Origin: a candidate division FCPU426 bacterium
GTDB lineage: Bacteria; Oederibacteriota; Muellerivitia; Muellerivitales; Muellerivitaceae
Direction: 5' to 3'
DNA: 64,000 bases
NCBI GenBank assembly: GCA_003152075.1
Contig: PLZG01000064.1
Location: 64,031 to 128,030 of the forward strand
Part shown: positions 26,855 to 36,721 of the stretch, piece by piece
How the letters are laid out: each line of letters starts with the position of its first letter
Numbering within the stretch: position 1 is the stretch's first letter
Translations under genes and position numbers: made by a program
Notes under the pieces: generated by a model
Database searches by the model: none
What the model was told of the DNA's origin: nothing
What the model saw: the letters and a program-made list of their open reading frames with translations, nothing else

Positions 26855-29587
26855 ATGCCCGAACCCCAGGAAGAACCAATCCTTAAGCCCGGCGACCAGC
26901 GTAAGCTGGCCGCGGTGATGTTCACCGACATCGTGGGCTACAGCCGCATGATGCACCAGGATGAGGCCGGAACCATGAGGTTCCTCGCCCTGCACAATGT
27001 CCTCTTGGAGGACCAGGTCAAGATTTTCGGCGGCCGGGTCATCAAGACCATCGGCGATTCCCTCATGGTGGATTTCGGGTCCGTCGTAGACGCGGTGAAT
27101 TGCGCGGTGGCCATCCAGACCCGCTTCCACGAGCGCAATAAGGGCCTGAAGCCCGCCGAACATCGCTTCATCCGCATCGGCATCCACCTGGGCGACGTGG
27201 TGGTCACGGAAGGCGACATTTTCGGCGAGGGCGTGAATATCGCCGCTCGCCTAGAACCCTTAAGCCCCTACGGCGGCATCTGCGTCTCCCGGGAAGTGGT
27301 GGCCCACTTGAAGGGCCTTAAGAATATCAGGGTCATCCGCAAGGGTCTGCAATCCCTCAAGAACATCTCCCAACCCGTGGAAACCTTCCAACTCTGGGCG
27401 CCGGGCATGGACCCAACGGCGGGCAAGCGCATCCAGTGGATCCGTTATAAGGGTCGCCTCTGGGCCCTGGCCCTGTTGGCGGCGGTGCTGGTGCTGATGC
27501 TGGGCGCCCTGCCGCGGTGGATCGAGTGGCGCGACTTACGCGGATGGCAAACCTGGATGAGCGAGGACTTCAGCAACTGGCAGGGTTTTTCCCAGCGCTG
27601 GCAAACCGAGGCCCTGTCCCTGGGGGAAGCGGGGCTGGAAGGCGGCTGGCTGAGCCTCAAGAAGCCCCTGCCTATCCAAGCCTTCCGGATCAAGATCGCC
27701 TACCGCGTTAAGGCCGGTACCCCCGCGGACTTGACCCTGGCCGCCCTGACGAAGGGTGAGGAAGGGAACGGGCTTTTTTACCGCCACAGCGCCGACCCCC
27801 GGCTTCGCTGGGTGAAGGACCAGGTGGATAACCGGCTCGAAGGCGGGGTGAAGGACGAGGCCCTGCGGGCGAGGGAGAAACTCGAGGGCGGGGAGAGGCA
27901 TTGGCTCATGCTCACCTACGACAACGGCCGTCTGAGTGCCCAAAGCGGGGATAACCGATGGTGGAAAAGCGTGTTCCCGGGCGGCCCTACGCTGGAAACC
28001 TGGATAGGCCAGGCGCCCGCGGCTGGTTTTTTCCGCTTCGGCGTGAAGGGCCGGGGCGTTTGGCTGGACCTGGTGCAGATTTATTTCAAGAAGGCGGCCG
28101 TCGAGAACGACGTGCGCACCCGCGCGGAAGCCTCCGCCCTCAACGGCCATACGGATAGCGCCCTGGAGCTTTTCGACGAACTCTTCAAGCTTAGCGTGGA
28201 TCCCCCGGAGCAGTGTGAGTTCCTCTACCGGCAGGCCCTGGTCCACCGATCCATTGGCGAGGCCAAGGAGGCGGTCAACCTCTACCAACGCATCCTCGGC
28301 AGCTATCCGGAGAACCCCTATAGCGCTTACTCGCGCCTGGACCTGGGGCTGATGGAAATGGAGGCGGCCCACAAGGCCCGCAAGAAAAAGGACCGCCAGC
28401 GCCACGCCGGGCTGGCCCGGGGTTATTTCGTTGGGCTCCTTAAGCGGCAAAAGAACCATCCGGAGGCCACGCGGGCCGCCTACCTAATGGCGGCCAACGC
28501 GCTGGAACAGAACAACCGGGATCAAGCCGTGCAAGACGCCCTTCCCATCCTGCAGTCTGGCAGTCCCTATGCCGAGCCGGCACTGGATATATTGCTGAAA
28601 GCCCTCAAGGGCCCGGGCCAAAAGGCCGATCCGGATTGGCCGGGCAAGGGCCTGTCCGACTTGGAACCATTGTTTAAGAAGGACAAGTTGAAGGGGCCCC
28701 TGCGCGAGAAGGCGGCGGAAGCCATGGCGGAAGCCTTGCGCCGTTTGGGTAAGACTGCGGACCTGGAGGCGCTGGTCGCCCAGGCTTGCCAACCCCGCGC
28801 CTACAGCTTGGCGGGCCGGGAAGCGGTGGTTGCGCAATGGATCGCCGCTGAGCAAGCCGGCCTGCCCGAGGCTGAATCGCTGGCCCTGGCCGACCGGCTG
28901 GAAGAAAAGGGGGAGGCCGGGCTGGCCTTTGACCGCGCCTACCTCCGCGACGTCGGGTCGCGGTTGACGGACCGTGTCCAAACGTCCTTGTGGAAGGCTG
29001 TCCGGTTGGAAACGAAAGAAGGAAGCCCGAAGGATCCCCGCCGCCGCGAGTTCATGGATTGGGCCCTGGGAGATTTCAAGATCATGGGCGGTGGGGAAGG
29101 CGCTACGGTGGTTCCCCGTGAGGATGGGGGTGTGATGCTGGTTTTCCGTTCCGGGAAAGAGACCGAACAGCACTTGGTGATCGGGCCGGGCGTGGGGCCT
29201 TTTTCAGTGGAGGGGAGCACGGATTCGCCGGGGAATGCCGTGGATGTGCGCATCTACCGGCGGCTTTCCTTCAAGGCGCGGATGACCAAGGGGAAGCACT
29301 TCAGCCTATGCCTGGCCGAACTGAGCGCGAAGGACCCCGCCATTCGTTACTCAAGTGGGCCCCAGGGCTCCGACGGCGAGCAGTACGAGGTGGGTTCCTG
29401 GACCGGCACGGGAGAATGGCAGCACCTCCAGATCAGCCTGAGGGCCGCCAAGCCCGACCTGGACTGGGGCAACCAGGAAGGTGACCTGCGGGTGGACCTG
29501 GGGGCTTTGGGAGCCGTGGTGCTGGTGGTGCCCTCTGGCCAGGGCTCAGGGGAATTGGAGTTTAAGGATTTGGTGTTTGAGAGGTAG
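26855..29587 (+). CDS. Class III adenylate cyclase fused to TM, TPR-like and C-terminal beta-sandwich-like regions
   Basis: A 910-residue protein. Residues 15-185 are a class III nucleotide cyclase: FTDIVGYSR carries the first metal Asp, KTIGDSLMVDF the substrate Lys and second metal Asp, and GEGVNIAARLE the conserved Asn/Arg, so the site looks complete. One TM helix follows at about 203-222. Residues 230-420 are an unassigned domain. Helical TPR-like repeats lie from about 425 to 690. The last 170 residues resemble a carbohydrate-binding-like beta-sandwich. The cyclase domain comes first, so the large C-terminal part lies outside the membrane and may sense an external ligand. The product is probably cAMP; a CNB-domain protein is encoded at 20704. 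Confidence 0.85.
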   Translation: MPEPQEEPILKPGDQRKLAAVMFTDIVGYSRMMHQDEAGTMRFLALHNVLLEDQVKIFGGRVIKTIGDSLMVDFGSVVDAVNCAVAIQTRFHERNKGLKPAEHRFIRIGIHLGDVVVTEGDIFGEGVNIAARLEPLSPYGGICVSREVVAHLKGLKNIRVIRKGLQSLKNISQPVETFQLWAPGMDPTAGKRIQWIRYKGRLWALALLAAVLVLMLGALPRWIEWRDLRGWQTWMSEDFSNWQGFSQRWQTEALSLGEAGLEGGWLSLKKPLPIQAFRIKIAYRVKAGTPADLTLAALTKGEEGNGLFYRHSADPRLRWVKDQVDNRLEGGVKDEALRAREKLEGGERHWLMLTYDNGRLSAQSGDNRWWKSVFPGGPTLETWIGQAPAAGFFRFGVKGRGVWLDLVQIYFKKAAVENDVRTRAEASALNGHTDSALELFDELFKLSVDPPEQCEFLYRQALVHRSIGEAKEAVNLYQRILGSYPENPYSAYSRLDLGLMEMEAAHKARKKKDRQRHAGLARGYFVGLLKRQKNHPEATRAAYLMAANALEQNNRDQAVQDALPILQSGSPYAEPALDILLKALKGPGQKADPDWPGKGLSDLEPLFKKDKLKGPLREKAAEAMAEALRRLGKTADLEALVAQACQPRAYSLAGREAVVAQWIAAEQAGLPEAESLALADRLEEKGEAGLAFDRAYLRDVGSRLTDRVQTSLWKAVRLETKEGSPKDPRRREFMDWALGDFKIMGGGEGATVVPREDGGVMLVFRSGKETEQHLVIGPGVGPFSVEGSTDSPGNAVDVRIYRRLSFKARMTKGKHFSLCLAELSAKDPAIRYSSGPQGSDGEQYEVGSWTGTGEWQHLQISLRAAKPDLDWGNQEGDLRVDLGALGAVVLVVPSGQGSGELEFKDLVFER

Positions 29588-29710
29588 CCTGGAAAATTTT
29601 GTGGTGGCCTATTTGTTTTAATCTCCTTTTCTATCATTCGCTTTCCCCATGAAATGATTTTCAACCCACAAAAAAATTGTTTATCACCTTTGCCTATATA
29701 ATTGGCTGGT

Positions 29711-32127
29711 ATGAAAAACAAAAGACTTCTTATCCTCATCGGTTGCCTAGGATTGCTCCTTCTATACCTCTCCTACGAGGTGTTCGATTCCTGGCTTAAA
29801 AAGGCATTTCCCCCCGCCATCATCAAGTCCCCTCTTCGAACCCGCGATAACATTGAAAATCTTTTGATTGCCGTGGCTCCCTTGAACACCCCAAAACTTT
29901 TCTCAAACGATGGCGTGAGGATGCAGGAAAAAATCGCTTTGCACATGGAAAAGGATCTGGGCTTGAGGGCTCTTCGACTTTCCATGCCTGTTTCCATGGG
30001 ACCCCGGGTGAGCCAGACCTCAAAACGGGTTTTGAAAATGCCGAAAAAATATTGGCGGATTCCGGAGCCGATTTGCTCATTTGGGGAAACCAAGACGAAA
30101 GGGGGGACGGGAAGGAGTGGAATATCTATGTTTCGGCATCCGTCAAAGCCCGGTGCTTGGCCCGGGAAGAGGGTTATTCCATCAATGAGACCTCCAAATT
30201 GGATAAGGTCGTTGATGTCGATATTCTCGAGGTACTGGATTGGGTAACCGCTTCCTGGCGGGGGTTGATTAGTAAAAGTCAAGGCATGTATATCGCCAAG
30301 ACCCTGCAACCGATGGTTCTTAAAATGGACACAGTCTTGGGGTTGGTAGCTGAAAAACGACTTAGCTCGAATGCCCTTCTCGAGGTTAAAAGCAACCTTG
30401 CCTTTTTCCTAAGCGAGTATGGCCAGCAAATGAAAGACGTGACCGCTCTGCAAAACGCCATCCGTCTCGCCAAGGATGTGCTGGCCAACAGCACTGTTGA
30501 TCCTGAAACCAAAATTCCTATGGGGGACATGGAGACAGAAAGCATTCTGGCACACTGTCTTTTTACCTTGGGAACTATGGAAACAAATCCTGATAATCTT
30601 GAAGAAGCTGCGAAAGTTTACCAAACGGCTCTTGGAAAGATTAACCGTAAATATGACCCCGGAAATTGGGCCGTCCTTCAAACGGGTTTAGGGGCTTCTC
30701 TTGCCGAAATGGGCCAAAAACAGAATGACTCGGAAAAAATTCAAAGATCTTTAAAAGCATTCGAAGAAGCCTTGAAAGAAACATCCCAATTGGGACAACC
30801 ACACCAGTGGGTCTGGGTTCAAACCGGATTGGGTGCATGTTATTAATTCCTGGGCGCACGGGAAACTAATACAACAAATTTGAAAAAAGCAATTCCACAT
30901 TACCTATCAGCTTTACCGAAGAATGCTGAAGTCCTAGCTCCAGATGACGCGGCCGGTTCCGAAACCAACATTGGAGGGATTTATTTTACCTTAGGGGAAC
31001 GAGAAAAAAGCGCGAAGGATATGCGTGAGTCCATTCTGTACTCCAATCGGGCGGTAAATCTTTTCCAAAAAATGGGAAATAATTACGGCCTCGGTTTTGC
31101 CTTGGCAAATCTGGGAAAAGCCCAATTGCGGTTGGCTCACTACACTGAGGATGACCAGCTTTTACACCAAAGCCGAGAAAGCTTGAAAAAATCCCAAGAA
31201 CTTGTTCCTCAATCCCAAGACGCGGAGCTTTGGGCCAAAAATGAGCTTTATTTGGGACTTTGCCAGGAATTTTTGGGGGCGAAAACCTTTGATGCTCCAA
31301 CCCTTCAAGAGGCCTCGGATATTTACAAACGATTGAGGTCACTTTACGACCGGAATACTCGGAAACCTATGTGGGAAGAATTATGTAATTTTCAAGCCGA
31401 GGTGGAAATCCTTTTGGGTAATTTGGACTGTGATTCTAAACGGGAAGACTTGGTTTTGAAAATGTTGGGGGATATTCGATCCGAGAATGGCTTCCAAAAA
31501 GACGAAATTCGCGCTGAAGAATTAGATGAGTCTCTTGGAAAGGCCCTGAATCACAAAGGGGTAAAGGAAAAAGATTCAAAATCCATGCGCGACGGTGTTT
31601 CATTGTTAGAAGAGGCCCTTACCATTGCGAACCAAGGGAATATTGAGTCGTTAAAATGTTCCTGTTTGAGCGAACTCCTTTTGGCCTATTCGAACCTTCT
31701 CCAATTGGTTCCGGATGCCTCTTTGGCTGCCCGGGCCAAAGATTACCTGGAAACTTTTAAGAAGGGTTGCGCATCCTCTCCGGTGCCGATGAATGAGGCG
31801 AGCCACGAGATCAACATGGCCAAACTGGAAAGATCTCTCGGGACTTTTGAAAAAGATAAAAGCTGGTTGTTAAAAGCAAGGCCCCAAGCGGCTTCGGCTT
31901 TTAAAATATACCAAGCCCATCATTATGTATTCTTCGCCGCCACAGCTCGATTAGAGTTGGGAAATGAGGATTATCTGTTAGGTCAAATGACGGGGGATAG
32001 TACGGCCTACCAAAGGGCCTTCGAAGAATTTAAAGCTTCGGAAAAGACCTTCAAGACTTATGGGGTTTGCTGGGAAAAAGATTTAAAAGATAAAATAAGA
32101 AAATCCAAGGATTTTTCGAAGAAGTAA
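29711..32127 (+). pseudogene. Broken gene for a membrane-anchored TPR protein
   Basis: The N-terminal part (from ATG 29711) has a TM helix (LLILIGCLGLLLLYLSYEV). Around 29995-30010 the coding frame shifts: the first frame reads to SMPVSM, and the meaningful continuation TPGEPDLKTGFENAEKI is in another frame. That frame then runs to an in-frame TAA at 30844-30846, directly after GLGACY. Past the stop the same frame continues without loss of sense (FLGARETNTTNLKKAI) to 32127. The body is TPR-like helical repeats (EEAAKVYQTALGK, KSMRDGVSLLEEALTIA). Two separate lesions point to a pseudogene. Sequencing errors are an alternative. Confidence 0.75.
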
Positions 32128-32146
32128 GAGAATCCATTCCTTCTAT

Positions 32147-32443
32147 TTAAACTGGGACTTTCACCCGTTCTCTTGAGGTTCTCTTCTTTTGAAGGGGTGT
32201 TTGAGCGTGAATGATTGGCCGTGGGTTAGGCCTCAAAACTTCCGGCTTTGGCTCGTCTTCAGGGGCCCGATTCTTCCATAAGTACCAATACATCCAGGCA
32301 TTCAACCCCACCAGGGCAAAAAGAGAAAAAAAGACCCAGGCGTTTTCGTAATGGGCTTGATCAGGACCCGGCATCTCGTCGGAAGCGCTGACAAAACCCG
32401 CCAGGGCCCAAAAACAAATCACCTCAGAAAATAATTTCTCCAT
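32147..32443 (-). CDS. Small membrane protein with signal-like N-terminus
   Basis: A 98-residue protein. Residues 1-20 look like a signal sequence or first helix, and a second hydrophobic helix at about 37-57 contains several Trp/Tyr (LNAWMYWYLW). The tail is Pro/Arg/Lys-rich and probably cytoplasmic. I do not recognise the family. It is convergent with the broken TPR gene. Confidence 0.55.
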   Translation of the reverse strand: MEKLFSEVICFWALAGFVSASDEMPGPDQAHYENAWVFFSLFALVGLNAWMYWYLWKNRAPEDEPKPEVLRPNPRPIIHAQTPLQKKRTSRERVKVPV

Positions 32444-32577
32444 GTCCGCCCTCCCCGATGTGTATGACAGGTTTTAATTATGGGGAAGCAACTGGAGAAA
32501 ATGGAAGGCCATCTTGGTTAAATCCCTGGGAAAATTTATTCAGATAAAATTGATTTCCGTTCGGAAAGGTCTGCCCA

Positions 32578-33471
32578 TTACTTATTTTCCAAATATACCA
32601 AATGCTTCCCGATTTCGGGCGAAGCCACAAAATCCAGGCCGAATTCCTTCTTGATCAGGCTCATGTCAAACAACATGGGTTCGGCGTCCCAGCCCTTGTC
32701 TTCAACAACAATCTTGCTTTTAGAGCCCATCAGCTCAATGGCTTTGTGAGCCACCGCCTCCCAGGTCACGAACTCATTGGAGAGGCCGAAAAAAATCCTT
32801 CGGTTCATATCGCTTTTTAACACGGCGGTATACAACTTCGCCAGGTCGCCCGCCCAGATGAACTGCGTGCCATCGTGTTTGGTGACGGTGATAGGCTCAT
32901 TCTTTTTCGTCGCCGCCACGATCTGGTTGAAACGCTGGTCGGGCTGGGTGACTCCATCTATAAAAGCGGGATTACCGAAGGTATAACCGGGACGGATGAT
33001 GTTGCAACGGATCTTCGCTTTGGCCGCGAAGCCCAGCAGGTAGGCCTCCGAAGAGGCCTTGGTGGCCCCGTAAAGGTCCATCGGCCTTAAATCGATGCTT
33101 TCGTCCATGCGGGGGCGGAATTCCCCCACGGCCGCCGTGGAGGAGGTATAGAGAAACTGTTTCACGCCGGCCTTCTCCGCCGCTTCCATCAAGAACACCG
33201 TGACCGCAGTGTCCCTTTCCAGCATAGTGGTGGACGTCTCCCCCCAACCCAGGGCAATGTGCACACAGGCGTCACAACCCTTCAAGGCCTTCTCCATGAT
33301 GGTTTGATCGTAAATCGTTCCCTCGATCACAAAGACGCCCGGAGTCTTTTTCAAAGAGGGAATCTTCGAGGGGTTGCGGATTAAAAGATGAAGCTCATGG
33401 CCCTGGGCCAAAAGCTCCTTGACCACCCAATGCCCGATAAAGCCGCTGCCGCCGGTTAAGAATATTTTCAT
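32578..33471 (-). CDS. NAD-dependent epimerase/dehydratase (extended SDR)
   Basis: A 297-residue Rossmann protein. TGGSGFIG at residues 6-13 is the nucleotide-binding glycine motif. The YGATK motif near 134-138 gives the catalytic Tyr-Lys, and TSSTAAVG upstream supplies the Ser/Thr. It resembles dihydroflavonol-4-reductase-like or NAD-dependent sugar epimerase proteins. Substrate unknown. It stands next to GH30 on the same strand, about 43 bases downstream of it, but no operon link is proven. Confidence 0.88.
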   Translation of the reverse strand: MKIFLTGGSGFIGHWVVKELLAQGHELHLLIRNPSKIPSLKKTPGVFVIEGTIYDQTIMEKALKGCDACVHIALGWGETSTTMLERDTAVTVFLMEAAEKAGVKQFLYTSSTAAVGEFRPRMDESIDLRPMDLYGATKASSEAYLLGFAAKAKIRCNIIRPGYTFGNPAFIDGVTQPDQRFNQIVAATKKNEPITVTKHDGTQFIWAGDLAKLYTAVLKSDMNRRIFFGLSNEFVTWEAVAHKAIELMGSKSKIVVEDKGWDAEPMLFDMSLIKKEFGLDFVASPEIGKHLVYLENK

Positions 33472-33513
33472 CGCGCGAGTCCCGCCTTTTTAGATTTTTA
33501 TCGTAAAGTCCTG

Positions 33514-36447
33514 TTATCGAAGCACTAACAATTTGCCGATCCATCGGCCTGAAGGCAAGTCCACCACCAGGTAATAGATCCCATTCGCCAGGGGGCTTCC
33601 GTCCTTGTCGACAAGGTTGATGGGAACATCCTGTACTCCGGACGAGGGGAAATATAGGGCCTGCGAGCCAATTTTTCTCAAGGCAGTGGTGAAAAGGCGG
33701 ATGGAAACATTTCCGGCGGGATTGACCAGTTTGAAACGCAGGGTGGTGGCGTCTCCCTTGGCCGGGTTGGGGAACAGGACGGGAGAACCAAAAGATTGTG
33801 TGAAAGTGGCAAGGGATGTAGGTGTGAAGGACGGTGTAACAGTTGGTGTGAAAGTGTAAATGTTCGAAGGTGTGAATGTTGGGGTAAAAGAAGGGGAGGG
33901 GATGGCCGTCCTTGTTGGGCTATTGGTAGCGCTGGAAGTGGCCGAGAACGTAAAAGACGGAGTAAAAGTTGGGGTGCTCAAAAATGTGAAAGTAGGTGTT
34001 TGGGTTTGGGAAGGTGTCGAGGTAAATGAAGGTGTGTTCGAAAAGGTAAAGGTTTGGGTTGGTGTCGGGGAGGGGGATAGGGTGCCGGTGAAGGACAAAG
34101 TTGGTGTAGGCGTCACCGCTGGGGTTCGGGTGGCTGTTGAAGTGGGGGAGGCGGTCGCGGTGGGTGTTAATGTCGGGGAGTTCGTGGGAGAAGGCGAAGG
34201 CGTCACCGTGGGTGTTCGGGTGGTTGTTGCGGTAGGGGAGGCTGTAGGGGTGGCGGTGGGAGAGGAAGTGGGTGTGTGGGAGGGCGTCGTGGTGGGCGTA
34301 GTCGTGGGTGTGCGCGTGGGAGTCCCTGTGGCCGTCGCGCTTGGCGTCATCGAAGCCGTTCGGGTGGAAGAGGGAGTGGGGGTGAGCGTTGAGGAACCAG
34401 TTAGAGTGGGAGTAGGTGTGACAGTAGCGACACAAGCCACTCCCGTGTGAAGGACCATGTTATCCATATAAAAACGTCCCACTTGGGGAACGCTGGTTTG
34501 AAGCACAAAGATAATGGAAGTGAGGGCATCGGTGGGACCGATTGCCGGAACGTTGGTATCCAGGTTCCAGTTCAAGGGGAAGGTCACCCGGTTCCAGCCG
34601 GTCTGCAAGCCGAATGGGGAAATGGAAATTTCCCGGTAGCCTTTCGCGGGCGCGTTGCCGTAAAGATAAACGGTATTCCACCCGCCGTTCCAAGGCGGGG
34701 CGGTCGGATCGACGTAGATATCCAAGGTCAGGCTGTTGTAACCGGTCCAGACGTTCGGAGTGAAACCGGCCAGGTTGGCCACTTGGTCGTCCCAGGAGGT
34801 GGGGCTGGGAGCGGGGGGATTGGTGATAGTTACCGCCAAGCAGTAGGTTCCTTGGGATGGGTAGGCTGTACTCAAGGCCCGGGTGGCGTTCGTCCCGCTC
34901 CAGGTTCCGTTTTCGGTGAGGGTCTCAAAGCCGTTAAAAAGCTTGGGGCAGTCGGGGCTGGGCGTGTCGGTGGGAACTGGCGTGGGTGTCACCACCGTAG
35001 TGTCGTAACCGTTCAGGGTGAGAATGCTTTGGGGCGGGATGATAAAGGAAGCGGCTTGGCTGGAAACAGGGACATCGGCTTGCCGCACGAAGCTTTCGCT
35101 TGTGGAAGAACGGTAAGCCCCGAAGGACGCCACATTGGGAACCGAGGGAAGGGCCAGGCTAACCGTGGCGGGCTGGGTGTCCTGATTTACCAGGACCACC
35201 GTGAGGGTCTTGTTGGCGTCATGGACCCAGGCGGTCGCGTTGCAGGAAACGGCGTCGGGAGAAGCATCCACCCGGACGGCTCCAGGCCGGATGAAACGAG
35301 AGAATTGTTTATAGGCGCAGTACTTGGGCTGTTGGGCGGGGGGAACCAGGGCGCCGGGGTTTTGCCCGGTAAGGGAGAAAGTATCGGCCGAGTCACCCCC
35401 GCTCGTGATCTGCCAGTAAAACCAGGTGCTGTCGTTGCCGAAGGCCAAGTCCTCGTTCATGCGGTAGCCCATGAAGAGGGCGCCGTCCTGGTTGCCCCCG
35501 GAGTTCACATCCAGCCAACTGGGCGCGTCCCCCGATGTTTCGGTCATCCAGGACTCCTTGCCGAACGGCTGGATTTGGGACCAGTAACTGGTCAGCCAGG
35601 AACGCTGGGGGGCCAGGGGGTCGATCCCGTTGCTGGAGTAGGAATGGATATTGAAGATATTTAGGAAGGGAGCCACCGCGCCGTCACTTTGCACGGCGTT
35701 GATGAAACCCATCTGGTTGGTGGTGAAGAATCCCCCGTCCGGGCCGACGCTTTCCGGGCCCATCACCTTGGTGGTGATACCCTGGGCCGCGAAGGTCTGG
35801 CCCACTAGGGTCACCACGTCGTGGAATTCCTGGTCGGTGTATTGGCAGGAATTATAAGGCTCATTGAACATCAGCTCGTTTTGCACGCTGACGCCGTAAA
35901 TGGGGATGCCGTAGGCCTGCTGGAAGCCCGCGCAGAAGGCCGCCAGGTAATAGGCGTATTGCTGGTAATTGGCCGGAGTGTCGATGAGGTGGTTGGTGGT
36001 ACTGCTTCCGTTTCCGGCGTCGGTGGTGTCGTTGTTGGCCTTCATATAGGCCGGTGGGCTCCAGGGGGTGGCGTAGAGGCGGAAAGAATCAAGTTTGCGG
36101 GTGTTCAAGGCCTGGGCGAAGGTGGCTTCATTGGCGATGAAGGCGGCGTTGAAGTTCAACAGGGCGATATTGGCGGCCAAGTTCGAAGTGAAGGTCACGG
36201 GGTTGGGGGCGAGGCTTGGGTCCACCACGACCCGCAGGAATGAACCGCCCATGTCCTTGGTATAGAGGTCCTGAAGCCAAGCCTGGTTGTAGGGGGCCGC
36301 GCCGCCATCCACGCAGGTCCCGAAGCCTTCAGCCGTCTGGTATCTCAGTGAGGCATTCACGGTAATACTTAGGCTCGCGGACCAAACGGACCCGGTTAAA
36401 AGCCAAGCCAGGGCGACTATTGAAAAAAGGAAGAAGAGTTTCTTCAC
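33514..36447 (-). CDS. GH30-family glycoside hydrolase with CBM-like domain, Thr/Pro spacer and C-terminal sorting-like domain
   Basis: A 977-residue secreted enzyme. I chose GTG 36447 because GTGAGGACC lies before it and the product begins with a clean signal peptide (about 1-23); an in-frame ATG at 36594 would add a non-hydrophobic leader. The catalytic part (about 25-490) fits GH30: VQNELMF holds the acid/base Glu and WMTETSG the nucleophile Glu. Residues about 510-680 look like a carbohydrate-binding jelly roll. A Thr/Pro/Ser spacer of some 200 residues follows. The last 85 residues (VLFPNPAKGDATTLRF ... GIYYLVV) resemble C-terminal sorting domains of the T9SS/FlgD-Ig type. Likely substrate is a xylan or similar glycan. 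Confidence 0.85.
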   Translation of the reverse strand: MKKLFFLFSIVALAWLLTGSVWSASLSITVNASLRYQTAEGFGTCVDGGAAPYNQAWLQDLYTKDMGGSFLRVVVDPSLAPNPVTFTSNLAANIALLNFNAAFIANEATFAQALNTRKLDSFRLYATPWSPPAYMKANNDTTDAGNGSSTTNHLIDTPANYQQYAYYLAAFCAGFQQAYGIPIYGVSVQNELMFNEPYNSCQYTDQEFHDVVTLVGQTFAAQGITTKVMGPESVGPDGGFFTTNQMGFINAVQSDGAVAPFLNIFNIHSYSSNGIDPLAPQRSWLTSYWSQIQPFGKESWMTETSGDAPSWLDVNSGGNQDGALFMGYRMNEDLAFGNDSTWFYWQITSGGDSADTFSLTGQNPGALVPPAQQPKYCAYKQFSRFIRPGAVRVDASPDAVSCNATAWVHDANKTLTVVLVNQDTQPATVSLALPSVPNVASFGAYRSSTSESFVRQADVPVSSQAASFIIPPQSILTLNGYDTTVVTPTPVPTDTPSPDCPKLFNGFETLTENGTWSGTNATRALSTAYPSQGTYCLAVTITNPPAPSPTSWDDQVANLAGFTPNVWTGYNSLTLDIYVDPTAPPWNGGWNTVYLYGNAPAKGYREISISPFGLQTGWNRVTFPLNWNLDTNVPAIGPTDALTSIIFVLQTSVPQVGRFYMDNMVLHTGVACVATVTPTPTLTGSSTLTPTPSSTRTASMTPSATATGTPTRTPTTTPTTTPSHTPTSSPTATPTASPTATTTRTPTVTPSPSPTNSPTLTPTATASPTSTATRTPAVTPTPTLSFTGTLSPSPTPTQTFTFSNTPSFTSTPSQTQTPTFTFLSTPTFTPSFTFSATSSATNSPTRTAIPSPSFTPTFTPSNIYTFTPTVTPSFTPTSLATFTQSFGSPVLFPNPAKGDATTLRFKLVNPAGNVSIRLFTTALRKIGSQALYFPSSGVQDVPINLVDKDGSPLANGIYYLVVDLPSGRWIGKLLVLR

Positions 36448-36721
36448 GGGGTCCTCACGACTGAATTTTTCCAATGGATTAGTGGTTAACGTTATACATC
36501 TGAGACGTTGGTTTGAGAGATTTACCCAAGTATAAATCCAGGGAGCCTTATCCGTGACTTCCAGAGGGGGACTTTGGGGATGTTCGTTTTCCAAGGCCCG
36601 CGTACAAAGTCAAAACAAAGGAACCGGATTTTCTTCTTTCTCTAAACCGATTATCCCCCATAGTAATAAAAGCCGTTCGCGGTTATAAGATTACAATTCA
36701 ATTTATTTACCTGGAGTCGTC

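Noticed and set aside
33860-34450. 196-codon Val/Gly-rich ORF
   Set aside because: Antisense of the Thr/Pro spacer of GH30; composition explained by the repeats.
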